Positions 1 to 10,791 are shown, counted from the stretch's first letter. The stretch is DNA of 64,000 nt from Halopseudomonas pertucinogena (GCF_014646575.1 NZ_BMNN01000003.1:151172-215171); one strand, 5' to 3'. The notes: generated by a model from the letters alone, not told the origin. Numbers and translations are program-made.

Positions 1-816
1 GCTGCCCCTGCCCACCCTGGCGCTGAATTATGCCGACAGCAATGCCGACGCCCCGGCAGGCCTGTTCCAGTTCGGCCTGGCCCCCGAAGACGAAGCCCGT
101 TCCGCTGCCCTGCGCGCCTGGGAAGATGGGCACCGGCAGATGGCGATTCTCGCCAACCGCGAGGACTGGGGTGCACGCGCCGCGCAGGCTTTTGCCCAGC
201 AATGGCAGGAACTCGGGGGCACGCTGGTCGGCCATGAGATCATTGATGAGCCGGCAGCCATCGCCGGGCAGATTGCCGATCTGCTGCGGGTGCAGGACAG
301 CGAGCGGCGCAATCAGCGCATCCAGGAGGTGCTCGGCAGCAGCGTGACCGTGCAGCCCACACCACGGCCGGAGCTGGAGGCCCTGTTCCTGGCTGCCAAC
401 CCGCTGCAGGCCAGGCAGATCAAGCCGACGCTGGTTTTCCAGTATGCGGGCGACCTGCCGGTGTACGCCACCTCCCACGCCTATCGACTGTCGGTTCACG
501 GCGAACCGAACCAGGATGTCGACGGGCTGAAGATCGGCGAAATACCCTGGCTGCTGCACAACTCCGACCCGCTCTATGACACCGTGGTCAGCTCGTGGCC
601 CGCAGCGGCTGGCCCCATGGGCCGCCTGTATGCAATGGGGGTGGACGCCCAGCGCATCTTCAACCGTCTGCTGCAGATGCAGGAGCAGCCCGAGACGCGC
701 ATCCAGGGTGCCACCGGCCTGCTGTCGCTGGATCAGGACGGCCGGGTACGTCGGGTCCTGTCCTGGGGCGAGATGATCGACGGACAACTGCATCCGGCAA
801 CCGGTTCATCCGAGTG

Positions 817-820
<4 letters not shown>
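1..820 (+). CDS. lpoA: LpoA-like penicillin-binding protein activator (5' end missing)
   Basis: The frame is open from base 2 and ends in TGA at 818-820, so about 272 C-terminal residues are present and the N-terminus lies outside the window. The family is an outer-membrane lipoprotein that stimulates peptidoglycan synthesis by PBP1a. The visible part matches the periplasmic-binding-protein-like C-terminal domain, with the segments AILANREDWGARAAQAF and ALFLAANPLQARQIKPTL. Identification rests on these and on the downstream order yraN, SIS isomerase, BON lipoprotein, which matches yraM-yraN-yraO-yraP of E. coli. The GTG of the next gene overlaps its stop codon, suggesting translational coupling. 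Confidence 0.9.
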
Positions 821-2364
<1,544 letters not shown>

Positions 2365-2396
2365 GGAGGGGCGGCGCTCCTCCCCTGCCCTCTGTG

Positions 2397-2795
2397 CTAT
2401 TTCACTACCTTGAGTGAGGGTCTTCCAGTGGGCTTCGGCGGTTCGTCACCGGGCCCCTGATCCTCCGGCGGCGGGGTTTCGGTATCGATCTCGAAGACCA
2501 TGCCCTGCCCGTTCTCCCGCGCGTAGATCGCCATGACCGCGCCGACCGGGATCCATACCTGCTGGGCAACGCCACCGAAGCGCCCATTGAAGCAGATACG
2601 CTCATTGTCCATGTCGAGGTCGCGGATCGCAGTCGGTGACAGGTTCAGGACGATCTGGCCACCTTCAACAAAACCTTCCGGCACCGCGGTGCCCGGGTGG
2701 GCAGCGCTGACCAGCAGGTAGGGCGTGCAATCGTTGTCCAGAATCCATTCATAGAGCGCCCTGATCAGATAGGGGCGGCTTGAGCTCATCTGCAT
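2397..2795 (-). CDS. sspB: ClpXP protease specificity-enhancing factor SspB
   Basis: This 132-residue protein matches SspB, which delivers ssrA-tagged proteins to ClpXP. It has the N-terminal RPYLIRALYEWILDNDCTPY, the segment GQIVLNLSPTAIRDL and an FNGRFGG loop. The tail is acidic and proline-rich and ends in PSLKVVK, as expected for the ClpX-binding peptide of the family. I chose the ATG at 2793-2795 because a GAGGAGAAGAG ribosome binding site precedes it. The longer open frame overlaps sspA. The gap to sspA is 25 bp, so sspA-sspB is an operon. Confidence 0.95.
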   Translation of the reverse strand: MQMSSSRPYLIRALYEWILDNDCTPYLLVSAAHPGTAVPEGFVEGGQIVLNLSPTAIRDLDMDNERICFNGRFGGVAQQVWIPVGAVMAIYARENGQGMVFEIDTETPPPEDQGPGDEPPKPTGRPSLKVVK

Positions 2796-2820
2796 GGTGC
2801 TCTTCTCCTCCGGGTACCGG

Positions 2821-3450
2821 TCATTGCATGTTGCGCTCGGCGGCCGACAGGCTGCCGATGAAACCTTCCCGGGCAAAGATGCGATCCATGTAGTCCTGCA
2901 GCGGCTTGGCCTGCTTGGGCAGCTCGATGCCCAGATGCGGCAGACGCCACAGGATAGGGGCAAGACAGCAATCCACCAGGCTGTATTCCTCGCTCATGAA
3001 GAAAGGCATTTCGGCAAATACCGGCGCCACGCCGGTCAGGCTCTCGCGCAGCTCCTTGCGCGCCTGGGTGATGGCGGCGGCGGTGCTGGCCGGATTGGTC
3101 AGTACGTCGACCAGAACGCTCCAGTCGCGCTGGATACGGTACATCAGCAGACGGCTGTTGGCGCGGGCCACCGGGTACACCGGCAGCAGCGGCGGGTGCG
3201 GGAAGCGTTCGTCCAGGTATTCCATCATGATGTTGGGCTCGTAGAGCACCAGGTCACGGTCAAGCAGGGTGGGGACCGTATTGTAGGGGTTTACCTCGGC
3301 AAGCTCCTGCGGATGATTATCCGGCTCGACATCAATGATATCGACTGTCACACCTTTTTCAGCCAGGACAATGCGCACTCGGTGACAGTACTGGTCGGTC
3401 GGATCAGAAAAAAAGGCCATCGAAGAACGCTTGTTGGCGGCAATACTCAT
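2821..3450 (-). CDS. sspA: Stringent starvation protein A, GST-fold RNA polymerase regulator
   Basis: The 209-residue protein has a thioredoxin-like N-terminal half ([20 protein letters not shown]) and an all-helical GST C-terminal half. SspA binds RNA polymerase and remodels promoter use in stationary phase and acid stress. It shows the usual SspA N-terminal motif [21 protein letters not shown]. The start at 3450 ([10 protein letters not shown]) is the common family start; an ATG three codons earlier is possible. It lies directly downstream of the petABC terminator and is read in the same direction as petABC, with its own likely -10 element. Confidence 0.95.
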   Translation of the reverse strand: MSIAANKRSSMAFFSDPTDQYCHRVRIVLAEKGVTVDIIDVEPDNHPQELAEVNPYNTVPTLLDRDLVLYEPNIMMEYLDERFPHPPLLPVYPVARANSRLLMYRIQRDWSVLVDVLTNPASTAAAITQARKELRESLTGVAPVFAEMPFFMSEEYSLVDCCLAPILWRLPHLGIELPKQAKPLQDYMDRIFAREGFIGSLSAAERNMQ

Positions 3451-3520
3451 ATATATCAACCCTCATCTGCAGCGGACTCGGGCGCTAACCGTTATCCCTG
3501 CGGCTTGATCGAAAGCGCCC

Positions 3521-3526
3521 ATTATA
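3521..3526 (-). promoter_or_regulatory. Perfect -10 element upstream of sspA
   Basis: The minus strand reads TATAAT followed by a GC-rich GGGCGC stretch, 71 bp before the sspA start. No good -35 is visible at 16-18 bp, so this may be an extended or activator-dependent promoter. The GC-rich discriminator would fit stringent control, but that is inferred. Confidence 0.45.
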
Positions 3527-3536
3527 CCCCAGAAAC

Positions 3537-3566
3537 AAGAACGCGCCCGAAAGGGCGCGTTCTTTT
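3537..3566 (-). terminator. Intrinsic terminator after petC
   Basis: A perfect 12-bp stem (AAGAACGCGCCC and its complement) surrounds a short loop, with T-rich flanks on both strands. It lies 23 bp past the petC stop and upstream of the sspA promoter, separating the two units. Confidence 0.85.
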
Positions 3567-3588
3567 GATCAACGGGTACCGCTGTCGA

Positions 3589-4368
3589 TCACTTCACATC
3601 CCGCCAGTACTCGCGCTTGAGCAGGTAGGCGAACACGAACAGGAACGCCAGGTAGATCAGCACGTAGACACCGATGCGGTGACGGGTTTCCTTGATCGGA
3701 TCTGCCGAGTAGCTGAGGAAGGCGACCAGGTTGCGCACGGTAGTGTCGTACTCTTCCGCAGTCTGGGTACCGGTACCCTCCACCACGTAGAGCACATCAT
3801 CCTGCTCTTCCAGCATCGCTTCGCCTGTCAGCGGGTCGCGAACCACCTTGCCATTCTCGTACACCGGAGCCGGGGCGCGGCCCTTGACCTGGCGACCCTG
3901 GAGCTCTGCCAGCACATGCGGCATGCCGACATTCTCGAAGACCGTGTTGTTCCAGCCGAAGGGGCGGGAAGGATCTTCATAGAAGGAGCGCATGTAGCTG
4001 TACAGCCAGTCCTCTCCGCGAACGCGGGCAACCATGGTCAGGTCCGGCGGCGCAGCGCCGAACCATACCTTGGAGTCCTCGGGACGCATGCCGATCTTCA
4101 TGTGCTCGCCGTAGAGCGCACCGGTGAACACCATGTTTTCCATCATCAGCTCTTCAGGAATGCCCAGGTCAGTGGCGACCCGCTCGTAACGCTGGTACTG
4201 GGCCGAGTGGCAGCCCATGCAGTAGTTGACGAAGGTACGGGCGCCGTCCTGCAGCGCAGCCTTGTCGGAGGTATCGACGTTGGCCTTGTCCAGCTCCACG
4301 CTGGGCCCGGCAGCCATGGCAAACCCGGGCAGCAGCGCGAACATCAATGCAATCAGTTGTTTTTTCAT
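3589..4368 (-). CDS. petC: Ubiquinol-cytochrome c reductase, cytochrome c1 subunit
   Basis: This 259-residue subunit of the bc1 complex passes electrons from the Rieske protein to cytochrome c in the periplasm. A signal peptide covers about residues 1-19. The haem c site CMGCH is at residues 50-54. A C-terminal membrane anchor at about 230-250 ends in a positively charged tail (KREYWRDVK). The start at 4368 overlaps the petB stop (ATGA); the longer open frame upstream is inside petB. It is the last gene of petABC and is followed by a strong terminator. Confidence 0.96.
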   Translation of the reverse strand: MKKQLIALMFALLPGFAMAAGPSVELDKANVDTSDKAALQDGARTFVNYCMGCHSAQYQRYERVATDLGIPEELMMENMVFTGALYGEHMKIGMRPEDSKVWFGAAPPDLTMVARVRGEDWLYSYMRSFYEDPSRPFGWNNTVFENVGMPHVLAELQGRQVKGRAPAPVYENGKVVRDPLTGEAMLEEQDDVLYVVEGTGTQTAEEYDTTVRNLVAFLSYSADPIKETRHRIGVYVLIYLAFLFVFAYLLKREYWRDVK

Positions 4369-5591
4369 CAGCCAGTAACCCTCTCCGGAACCGGTTTGGT
4401 CTTCTCCATACGGGTGTAGAAAGGCATCAGGATGAAGAAGGCAAAATACAGAACGGTACAGATCTGAGCCAGCAGTGTACGCCCGGGGGTGGCAGGGATT
4501 GCACCCAGCACGCCGAGAATCACGAAGCTCACGCAGAACAGCACCAGCCACAGCTTGCTCATCCAGCCCTTGTAGCGGATGGACTTGACCGGGCTACGGT
4601 CGAGCCATGGCAGCACGAACAGCACAGCGATGGCGGCACCCATGGCCAGTACACCCGGCAGAGCCGAGCCGGCAATGGACGGGACCGCACGCAGGATCGC
4701 GTAGAACGGTGTGAAGTACCATACCGGAGCAATGTGGTCAGGTGTCTTCAGCGGGTTGGAGATCTCGAAGTTCGGCTTTTCGAGGAAGTAGCCGCCCATC
4801 TCGGGGAAGAAGAACACCACGGTGCAGAACACGAACAGGAACACCACCACGCCGAGGATATCCTTGACGGTGTAGTACGGATGGAACGGGATGCCGTCCA
4901 GCGGAACGCCGTTTTCATCCTTCAGGTTCTTGATCTCGATACCGTCGGGGTTGTTGGAACCCACTTCGTGCAGGGCAATGATGTGCAGCACAACCAGGCC
5001 CAGCAGAACGATCGGCACTGCCACCACGTGCAGGGCGAAGAAGCGGTTCAGGGTGATACCGGAGATCAGGTAGTCACCACGCACCCACTGCACCAGGTCA
5101 TCACCGATGACCGGAATGGCACCGAACAGGGAGATGATCACCTGGGCACCCCAGTAGGACATCTGCCCCCAGGGCAGTACGTAGCCCATGAAGGCTTCGG
5201 CCATCAGCGCCAGGTAGATCAGCATGCCGAAGGTCCACACCAGCTCGCGCGGCTTGCGGTAGGAGCCGTACATGATGCCACGCAGCATGTGCAGGTAGAC
5301 CACCACGAAGAACGCGGAGGCGCCGGTGGAGTGCATGTAGCGCAGCAGCCAGCCGTACTCCACATCACGCATGATGTATTCGACGGAAGCGAAGGCGCCG
5401 GCGCCGGACGGCTCGTAGCTCATGGTCAGCCAGATACCGGTGACGATCTGGTTGACCAGCACCAGCAGGGCAAGGGAACCGAAGAAATAGAAGAAGTTGA
5501 AGTTCTTCGGAGCGTAGTACTTGCTCAGGTGGTCTTCCCATACCTGAGTGACGGCCATACGCTCGTTGACCCAGTTGAGTAACTTGCTCAT
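4368..5591 (-). CDS. petB: Ubiquinol-cytochrome c reductase, cytochrome b subunit
   Basis: The 407-residue integral membrane protein carries the two b haems and the quinol sites of the bc1 complex. Paired histidines that ligate the haems are visible in HSTGASAFFVVVYLHM and in HVVAVPIVLLGLVVLH. The Qo motif normally written PEWY reads PVWY here (HIAPVWYFTPFYA), a variant found in some proteobacteria. Eight or more hydrophobic helices span the protein, in line with the family. Its start overlaps the petA stop. Confidence 0.96.
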   Translation of the reverse strand: MSKLLNWVNERMAVTQVWEDHLSKYYAPKNFNFFYFFGSLALLVLVNQIVTGIWLTMSYEPSGAGAFASVEYIMRDVEYGWLLRYMHSTGASAFFVVVYLHMLRGIMYGSYRKPRELVWTFGMLIYLALMAEAFMGYVLPWGQMSYWGAQVIISLFGAIPVIGDDLVQWVRGDYLISGITLNRFFALHVVAVPIVLLGLVVLHIIALHEVGSNNPDGIEIKNLKDENGVPLDGIPFHPYYTVKDILGVVVFLFVFCTVVFFFPEMGGYFLEKPNFEISNPLKTPDHIAPVWYFTPFYAILRAVPSIAGSALPGVLAMGAAIAVLFVLPWLDRSPVKSIRYKGWMSKLWLVLFCVSFVILGVLGAIPATPGRTLLAQICTVLYFAFFILMPFYTRMEKTKPVPERVTG

Positions 5592-6187
5592 CAGGCAGTC
5601 TCCTCCTGATCGACCCCGATGACAATCACGTCGTCGGACTCGTAGCTGTGCGGGGGAACCGGCAGGTTCAGGGGCGCCGGGTTGTTGCGGAATACGCGAC
5701 CGGACATGTCATAGTGCGAACCGTGACAGGGGCAGAAGTAGCCGCCTTTCCAGTCTGCGCCCATGTCCACCGCACCCACCTGGGGCTTGAACAGCGGCGA
5801 GCAGCCGAGGTGGGTGCAGATCCCCAGCACGACCAGCAGTTCGGGCCTGATGGAGCGGTTTCTGCCAGTAATATAGTCGGGCTGGTCCGCGGACTTGGAA
5901 TCAGGATCGGCGAGTATGCTATCCATTTCCTCCAGCAGGGCCAGTGCCTCCGGCGTCCGGCGTGAGATGAATACCGGCTGACCACGCCACTCAGCAACAA
6001 TCTGCTGACCCGGCTCGATCTTGCTGACATTCACCTTAACCGGCGCACCTGCCGCCTTGGCTCTTGCGCTTGGGAACCATGACCCCACAAAGGGCACAGC
6101 CACCCCCACTACTCCAGCGGCACCCACCACACTCGTGGCTGCCACCAGGAAGCGACGCCGGCCGTTATTTACGCCGTCATTACTCAT
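5591..6187 (-). CDS. petA: Ubiquinol-cytochrome c reductase, Rieske iron-sulfur subunit
   Basis: This 198-residue protein carries a 2Fe-2S cluster held by CTHLGC and CPCHGSH near residues 125-155. It has an N-terminal twin-arginine motif (GRRRFLV) and a single hydrophobic anchor. I chose the ATG at 6187 (MSNDGVNNG) because GGGAGA lies 8-10 bp upstream; the in-frame ATG five codons earlier lacks a ribosome binding site. It is the first gene of petABC, downstream of rpsI and separated from it by a terminator and a likely promoter. Confidence 0.96.
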   Translation of the reverse strand: MSNDGVNNGRRRFLVAATSVVGAAGVVGVAVPFVGSWFPSARAKAAGAPVKVNVSKIEPGQQIVAEWRGQPVFISRRTPEALALLEEMDSILADPDSKSADQPDYITGRNRSIRPELLVVLGICTHLGCSPLFKPQVGAVDMGADWKGGYFCPCHGSHYDMSGRVFRNNPAPLNLPVPPHSYESDDVIVIGVDQEETA

Positions 6188-6266
6188 CCAGTCGTCTCCC
6201 ATCAGCTAATCAGACCTTTGCAAAAGGCCTTTTCAAGTTTTGAACTGCCTGCACAAAATGAAACAG

Positions 6267-6295
6267 ATGGTAATGAAAAACCCCTATCATGACAA
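6267..6295 (-). promoter_or_regulatory. petA: Candidate petABC promoter
   Basis: The minus strand has TTGTCA, a 17-bp spacer and TACCAT, about 80 bp upstream of petA. A second inverted repeat (CCTGAAA with TTTCAGG, 6331-6351) lies upstream and could be an operator, but I do not recognise it. The 6188-6453 gap otherwise holds only the rpsI terminator. Confidence 0.4.
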
Positions 6296-6393
6296 GGCGA
6301 TCTCCATTATCCGGGAACCCGGGGAGTTTACCTGAAACCGGCTATTTCAGGGGCTCGGGAGCCCTTCCCGACTACGCGACACCTTGTCGCAGA

Positions 6394-6430
6394 TACAAAA
6401 ACGCCCGGTATCCAGAAGGAACCGGGCGCT
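6394..6430 (-). terminator. Intrinsic terminator after rpsI
   Basis: The minus strand shows a 9-bp stem (GCGCCCGGT type) with an 11-nt loop and a run of five T. It ends the rplM-rpsI unit. Confidence 0.85.
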
Positions 6431-6453
6431 CTTGAAAAGCGTAAGCCGAAGGC

Positions 6454-6846
6454 TCAGCGCTTGGAGTATTGCGGACGCTTACGCGCTTTGCGCAGACCCA
6501 CTTTCTTACGCTCGACTTCACGGGCATCGCGAGTAACGAAGCCGGCCTTGCGCAGCTCGCCGCGCAGAGTCTCGTCGTATTCCATCAGGGCGCGGGTGAT
6601 GCCGTGGCGGATGGCACCGGCCTGACCGGAAATACCACCACCTTCGACAGTCACGTAGACGTCGAACTTCTCGGTGGTCTCGGTCAGTTCCAGCGGCTGA
6701 CGCACGATCATGCGAGCAGTTTCGCGACCGAAGAACACATCGAGGCTGCGGTTGTTGATGGAAATGTTGCCAGTACCCGGACGCAGGAACACCCGAGCGG
6801 TGGCGGTTTTACGACGGCCAGTACCGTAGTTTTGTGTCACCGACAT
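6454..6846 (-). CDS. rpsI: 30S ribosomal protein S9
   Basis: The 130-residue protein has the S9 hallmarks: [18 protein letters not shown] at the N-terminus, [19 protein letters not shown] in the core, and the basic tail ending in RKRPQYSKR that reaches the decoding site. Length matches the family. It lies 12 bp after rplM, the usual L13-S9 operon. Confidence 0.98.
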   Translation of the reverse strand: MSVTQNYGTGRRKTATARVFLRPGTGNISINNRSLDVFFGRETARMIVRQPLELTETTEKFDVYVTVEGGGISGQAGAIRHGITRALMEYDETLRGELRKAGFVTRDAREVERKKVGLRKARKRPQYSKR

Positions 6847-6858
6847 AGTGAGCTCCTG

Positions 6859-7287
6859 TTAGATCTTGAGTTCTTGGGGTTGCTGGGCTGCATGCGGGTG
6901 GTTGGCACCGGCATACACTTTCATCTTGCGATACATCGCACGACCCAGAGGGTTGCGCGGCAGCATCCCCTTGACAGCAAGCTCAATGATACGCTCGGGA
7001 GCACGCTGATTGAGTTTCTCGAAGTTCATCGACTTGAGACCACCCGGAAAACCAGTGTGGCTGTAGTACATCTTGTCCTGAACCTTGTTGCCGGTCACAT
7101 GGATCTTCTCGGCATTCACGATCACGATGTAATCGCCGGTGTCCACGTGGGGGGTGTATTCAGGCTTGTGCTTGCCACGCAGGCGGGTAGCAACTTCGGT
7201 AGCCAGACGACCCAGGGTCAGACCTGTGGCATCTACTACGTACCAGTCGCGTTTTACTGTTTCCGGTTTGGCGCTGAAGGTTTTCAT
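6859..7287 (-). CDS. rplM: 50S ribosomal protein L13
   Basis: The 142-residue protein matches L13 throughout, with [19 protein letters not shown], the segment [16 protein letters not shown] and [19 protein letters not shown]. It is an early-assembly large-subunit protein. It heads the operon with rpsI, and a good promoter lies 46-74 bp upstream. Confidence 0.98.
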   Translation of the reverse strand: MKTFSAKPETVKRDWYVVDATGLTLGRLATEVATRLRGKHKPEYTPHVDTGDYIVIVNAEKIHVTGNKVQDKMYYSHTGFPGGLKSMNFEKLNQRAPERIIELAVKGMLPRNPLGRAMYRKMKVYAGANHPHAAQQPQELKI

Positions 7288-7332
7288 TAAATCCTAGCCT
7301 CAGAGGCCGCTCTATGATTTCAAAGAGGGCGA

Positions 7333-7361
7333 ATCTTACAGAATGATATGTGTTTTTACAA
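7333..7361 (-). promoter_or_regulatory. rplM: Likely rplM-rpsI promoter
   Basis: The minus strand reads TTGTAA, 17 bp, TAAGAT upstream of rplM. The leader of about 40 nt could carry autoregulatory structure; I did not verify one. An unrelated inverted repeat (CGACAGG with CCTGTCG) lies at 7431-7452. Confidence 0.5.
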
Positions 7362-7547
7362 CCAGTGAGCCTGGGCAGACACTCAGTGGGGGCTGTGGGG
7401 TCTGGGTGGCATTCCGGGCTGTAACAACAACGACAGGCTAGGCTTCCTGTCGAGAGTGGCGGGCATTATGCCAACGGGGTGAAAAATTACAACCTTTATT
7501 TCATGATGACCAATACTGTGCACCGACAACCTGATACGGAGTCCGAC

Positions 7548-8588
7548 ATGCTATACCGCCCGCTGGGTACCAGCCCCCTCAAAGTCAGCGCCCTGTGCCT
7601 CGGCACCATGACCTGGGGAGAACAGAACTCCCAGAGCGACGCCTTCGCCCAGATCGACCGGGCCCGGGACGCCGGGGTCAACTTCATCGACACCGCCGAG
7701 ATGTACCCCGTGCCGCCGCGCGGCGAGACGTATGGCTCCACCGAAACCTATATCGGCAACTACTTCGCGCAGCGCGGCGGACGGGAGGACTGGATCCTGG
7801 CGAGCAAGGTGGCAGGCCCCAGCCGCAACATGCTGCATATCCGCGACGGCGACACCCGCTTCAACAGGGAGCACATCACCGCGGCACTGGAGGCCAGTCT
7901 GCGCCGCCTGCAGACCGATTACATCGATCTCTACCAGCTGCACTGGCCGGACCGGCAGACCAACTTCTTCGGTCAGCTCGGCTATCAGCATGAAGCAGAC
8001 GAACAGCTGACTCCCATCGAGGACACCCTCGAGGTGCTGGACGACCTGGTTCGATCCGGCAAGATCCGCTATATCGGCCTTTCCAATGAAACACCCTGGG
8101 GCACCAGCCGCTTTCTTCAGCTGGCCGAGTCGCGTGGCTGGCCGCGCATTGTCAGCGTGCAGAATCCCTACAATCTGCTGAACCGCAGTTATGAAGTGGG
8201 CATGGCCGAGATATCCATCCGCGAGCAGGTGGGACTGCTGGCCTATTCACCGCTGGCCTTCGGCACGCTGACCGGCAAGTACCTGAACGGGTTGCGTCCG
8301 GACAAGGCACGACTGACACTGTTCAGCCGCTTCAGCCGCTACACCAACCCCCAGGCCCAGAAGGCCTGCGCCCGCTACGTGCAGCTGGCCCGCGACCATG
8401 GCATGGACCCGGCACAGATGGCGCTGGCCTTCGTCACCCGCCAGCCCTTCGTCACCAGCAACATTATCGGCGCGACCAACATGGACCAGCTCAATCGCAA
8501 CCTGAGCAGCATCAACATGGGATTGACTGACAAAATTCTGGAAAGCATTGAGGAGATTCACCGCAGCCAGCCCAATCCGGCGCCCTGA
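7548..8588 (+). CDS. Aldo/keto reductase, Tas-like
   Basis: The 346-residue NADP(H)-dependent oxidoreductase has a TIM-barrel layout. It shows TMTWGEQNS, the catalytic region DTAEMYPVPP, KVAGPSR and the C-terminal NNIIGAT-type cofactor segment (SNIIGATNMDQL). These match E. coli Tas rather than YajO-like members. I chose ATG 7548 because GGAG precedes it; an upstream in-frame ATG at 7479 has no such site. It stands alone, divergent from rplM, and its substrate is unknown. Confidence 0.9.
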   Translation: MLYRPLGTSPLKVSALCLGTMTWGEQNSQSDAFAQIDRARDAGVNFIDTAEMYPVPPRGETYGSTETYIGNYFAQRGGREDWILASKVAGPSRNMLHIRDGDTRFNREHITAALEASLRRLQTDYIDLYQLHWPDRQTNFFGQLGYQHEADEQLTPIEDTLEVLDDLVRSGKIRYIGLSNETPWGTSRFLQLAESRGWPRIVSVQNPYNLLNRSYEVGMAEISIREQVGLLAYSPLAFGTLTGKYLNGLRPDKARLTLFSRFSRYTNPQAQKACARYVQLARDHGMDPAQMALAFVTRQPFVTSNIIGATNMDQLNRNLSSINMGLTDKILESIEEIHRSQPNPAP

Positions 8589-8599
8589 GCGCCAGCACC

Positions 8600-8632
8600 G
8601 AGCCCCGACCCCTCGCCCCGGGGTCGGGGCTC
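8600..8632. repeat. REP-like palindrome after the aldo/keto reductase gene
   Basis: A perfect 13-bp stem (GAGCCCCGACCCC) closes a 7-nt loop, 11 bp after the stop codon. The right arm with its following TCCTAC recurs at 8801-8820 and 27071-27092. It may also act as a transcription end. Confidence 0.75.
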
Positions 8633-8737
8633 CTACAATCGGAGAAGCGGCTCAACGCTGGGGCTGGTATGACTCGCCAGCGGCCAGACCGCGCCATCCC
8701 AGAAGCCCTGAAACCTGCCGCGCCGCCCCTCTCTATA

Positions 8738-8820
8738 CGTAGGAGCGTCGACCTCGGCGCGATCGGCGCGCAAAGCGCGCCCGGGGGTTGGGCCATCGCC
8801 CCGAGGTCGGGGCTCCTACG
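8738..8820. repeat. Composite REP-like element, two arms in inverted orientation
   Basis: CGTAGGAGC-type sequence at 8738 is matched by its complement ending at 8820. Between them lies a GGCGCGC-aa-GCGCGCC palindrome that recurs at 27317-27342. This explains most of the 8589-8848 gap; nothing coding is visible there. Confidence 0.7.
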
Positions 8821-8848
8821 TCGAGGAGCGCAAAGTCGTGCCGGCGCG

Positions 8849-9943
8849 TCAGGGCTTGTGCGGCCGGGCCAGGAACTCGTGGGATTGCATTTCCAGCAGG
8901 CGGCTGAGGGTACGCTGGAATTCGAAGTCCAGCCGCCCGCCGGCATACAGATCCTTCAACGGCACTTCCGCCGAGATGATCAGCTTGACGTTGCGGTCGT
9001 AGAACTCGTCGACCAGGTTGATGAAGCGCCGGGCCATGTCGTCCTTGTGCACCGTCATCTGCTCGACGTTGGAAAGCAGCACGGCCTGAAAGATCTTGGC
9101 CAGGGCAATGTAGTCGTTCTGGCTACGCGGCCCGTCGCAGAGTTCACGGAACTCGAACCAGGCCACGTTCTCGTACAGGCGCACGGCGCGCACGGCACGG
9201 TTCTCGATGGTCAGCTCGGCATTCTGCCTGATGTGCTCCGGCTCCAGAACCAGGCTGCGAAAGCTCTTTTCCAGGCTGGCCTCGGCCTCGGCGCCCAGCG
9301 GATAGTGGTAGAGGTCGGCCTGCTCCAGCGCCCGCAGCCGGTAATCGACGCCATTGTCGACATTGACCACCTCGGTGTGCTCGTTGAGCAGGGCGATCGC
9401 CGGCAGAAAGCGTGCGCGCTGCAACCCGTCCTTGTACAGTCCGTCGGGCACGATGTTCGAGGTGGCTACCAGGATGACCCCATTATTGAACAGCTCCTCC
9501 ATCAGCGTACCGAGGATCATGGCGTCGGTGATGTCGGAGACGAAGAACTCGTCGAAGCAGATCACCCGCGCCTCGTCGGCGAACTTGCGGGCAATCACCT
9601 TCAGCGGATTCTTCTCACCCTTGAGCTCGCGCAGCTCCTGGTGCACCCGCTGCATGAAGCGGTGGAAGTGGGTGCGCATCTTGCGCTTGATCGGCAGCGC
9701 ATCGAAGAAGGTGTCGACCAGATAGGTCTTGCCACGCCCCACACCGCCCCAGAAATAGAGCCCCTTGATCGGGGTGCTGCGCTTGCCGCCAAACAGCCCC
9801 AGCAATCCCACCCTGCGCGGCGGCCCGGCGGCGATGATGTCGTCGTAGAGGCGCTGCAGATGCCTGACGGCGTTTTCCTGCGCGGGATCATGGAAGAAAT
9901 CCGGACGCTTGAGGTCCGCCTGATAGCGTTCGAGGGGCGTCAT
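8849..9943 (-). CDS. zapE: Cell division ATPase ZapE (AFG1-like)
   Basis: The 364-residue AAA-type ATPase has a Walker A motif GGVGRGKTY near residue 66, a Walker B motif VICFDEFFVSD and an arginine-rich C-terminal portion. ZapE associates with the division ring in E. coli, particularly under low oxygen or heat. Length and motifs match the family. It is read towards the REP cluster and stands apart from the hydrolase gene by 61 bp. Confidence 0.93.
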   Translation of the reverse strand: MTPLERYQADLKRPDFFHDPAQENAVRHLQRLYDDIIAAGPPRRVGLLGLFGGKRSTPIKGLYFWGGVGRGKTYLVDTFFDALPIKRKMRTHFHRFMQRVHQELRELKGEKNPLKVIARKFADEARVICFDEFFVSDITDAMILGTLMEELFNNGVILVATSNIVPDGLYKDGLQRARFLPAIALLNEHTEVVNVDNGVDYRLRALEQADLYHYPLGAEAEASLEKSFRSLVLEPEHIRQNAELTIENRAVRAVRLYENVAWFEFRELCDGPRSQNDYIALAKIFQAVLLSNVEQMTVHKDDMARRFINLVDEFYDRNVKLIISAEVPLKDLYAGGRLDFEFQRTLSRLLEMQSHEFLARPHKP

Positions 9944-10004
9944 ACTGGCGAGTCCAGGGTAAAACAGGGGTCGCTACTCTACCCGCCGTCGCCCCTCTTG
10001 GCAA

Positions 10005-10628
10005 TCAGCCCAGGACCTGCTCCGTCGCCTCCTTGAGCTCCACCAGCTTGCCGTGGAAGAAGTGGCTGGTCTCGGGGAAACGCACCATATTGACCCCGGG
10101 CTGGCCGTCCAGCAGTTCGAATACCGCCTGCGGAGCGACCACTTCGTCTGCCTCGCCCATCATCACCGTGGCCGGGCCGGGCAGTGGCATCAGGTCGGCG
10201 AAGGGCTGGCGTTCCACCGAGGGAGCCACCAGCACCACCGCCTGGGGCCAGTCGGGCTGTGCAGCGGCTGCGGCCGCAGCAACGTAGCCGCCGAAGGAGA
10301 ACCCCATCAACCACAGCGCCAGACCGGGAAACTCGGTGCTGGCCCAGTCGATCACCGCCCTGCAGTCATCAATCTCCCCCACCCCACCGGCGTGCTCGCC
10401 GGCACTCTTGCCGACGCCGCGGAAGTTGAAGCGTACGGTACTGGCACCCCGATCGCGGGCCGCCCGCATCAGCGTGGACACCACCTTGTTGTGCATGGTG
10501 CCGCCATGCAGCGGGTGCGGATGACAGATCACCGCGACCGCCGCCGGATTTTCCGCCCGGGTGACGAGAATTTCCAGCTCGCCGGCTGGTCCATTGATGA
10601 GGAGCTGCTCCTCGGTTCTGCGATTCAT
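10005..10628 (-). CDS. Alpha/beta hydrolase, COG2945-type
   Basis: This 207-residue hydrolase has the oxyanion region CHPHPLHGGTMHNKV, a nucleophile elbow GFSFGG (Ser at about residue 110) and a late ETSHFFHGKL supplying the catalytic His. The small size and HPHPLHGG motif match the COG2945 group of uncharacterised cytosolic esterase-like proteins. The ATG at 10628 is preferred because the longer open frame has no ribosome binding site. Substrate cannot be inferred. Confidence 0.88.
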   Translation of the reverse strand: MNRRTEEQLLINGPAGELEILVTRAENPAAVAVICHPHPLHGGTMHNKVVSTLMRAARDRGASTVRFNFRGVGKSAGEHAGGVGEIDDCRAVIDWASTEFPGLALWLMGFSFGGYVAAAAAAAQPDWPQAVVLVAPSVERQPFADLMPLPGPATVMMGEADEVVAPQAVFELLDGQPGVNMVRFPETSHFFHGKLVELKEATEQVLG

Positions 10629-10791
10629 GATGTGGATTCTCCGTGACTGGGATATACAGGTCTGCGTCGCATACCCTGAGCCGGTCTGAAACACCAACAG
10701 ACCCTAGCCTTGTTAGTGAAATGCCGCTACCGTAACAGCAGACCAGAGCGGTGCAAGCGCACCGCGTTCAAGATTCAACGAGGGACCCAAG

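Noticed and set aside
2365-2396. Terminator between dolP and sspB
   Set aside because: A GGAGG/CCTCC pairing can be drawn in the 32-bp gap, but the stem is short and there is no T-run.
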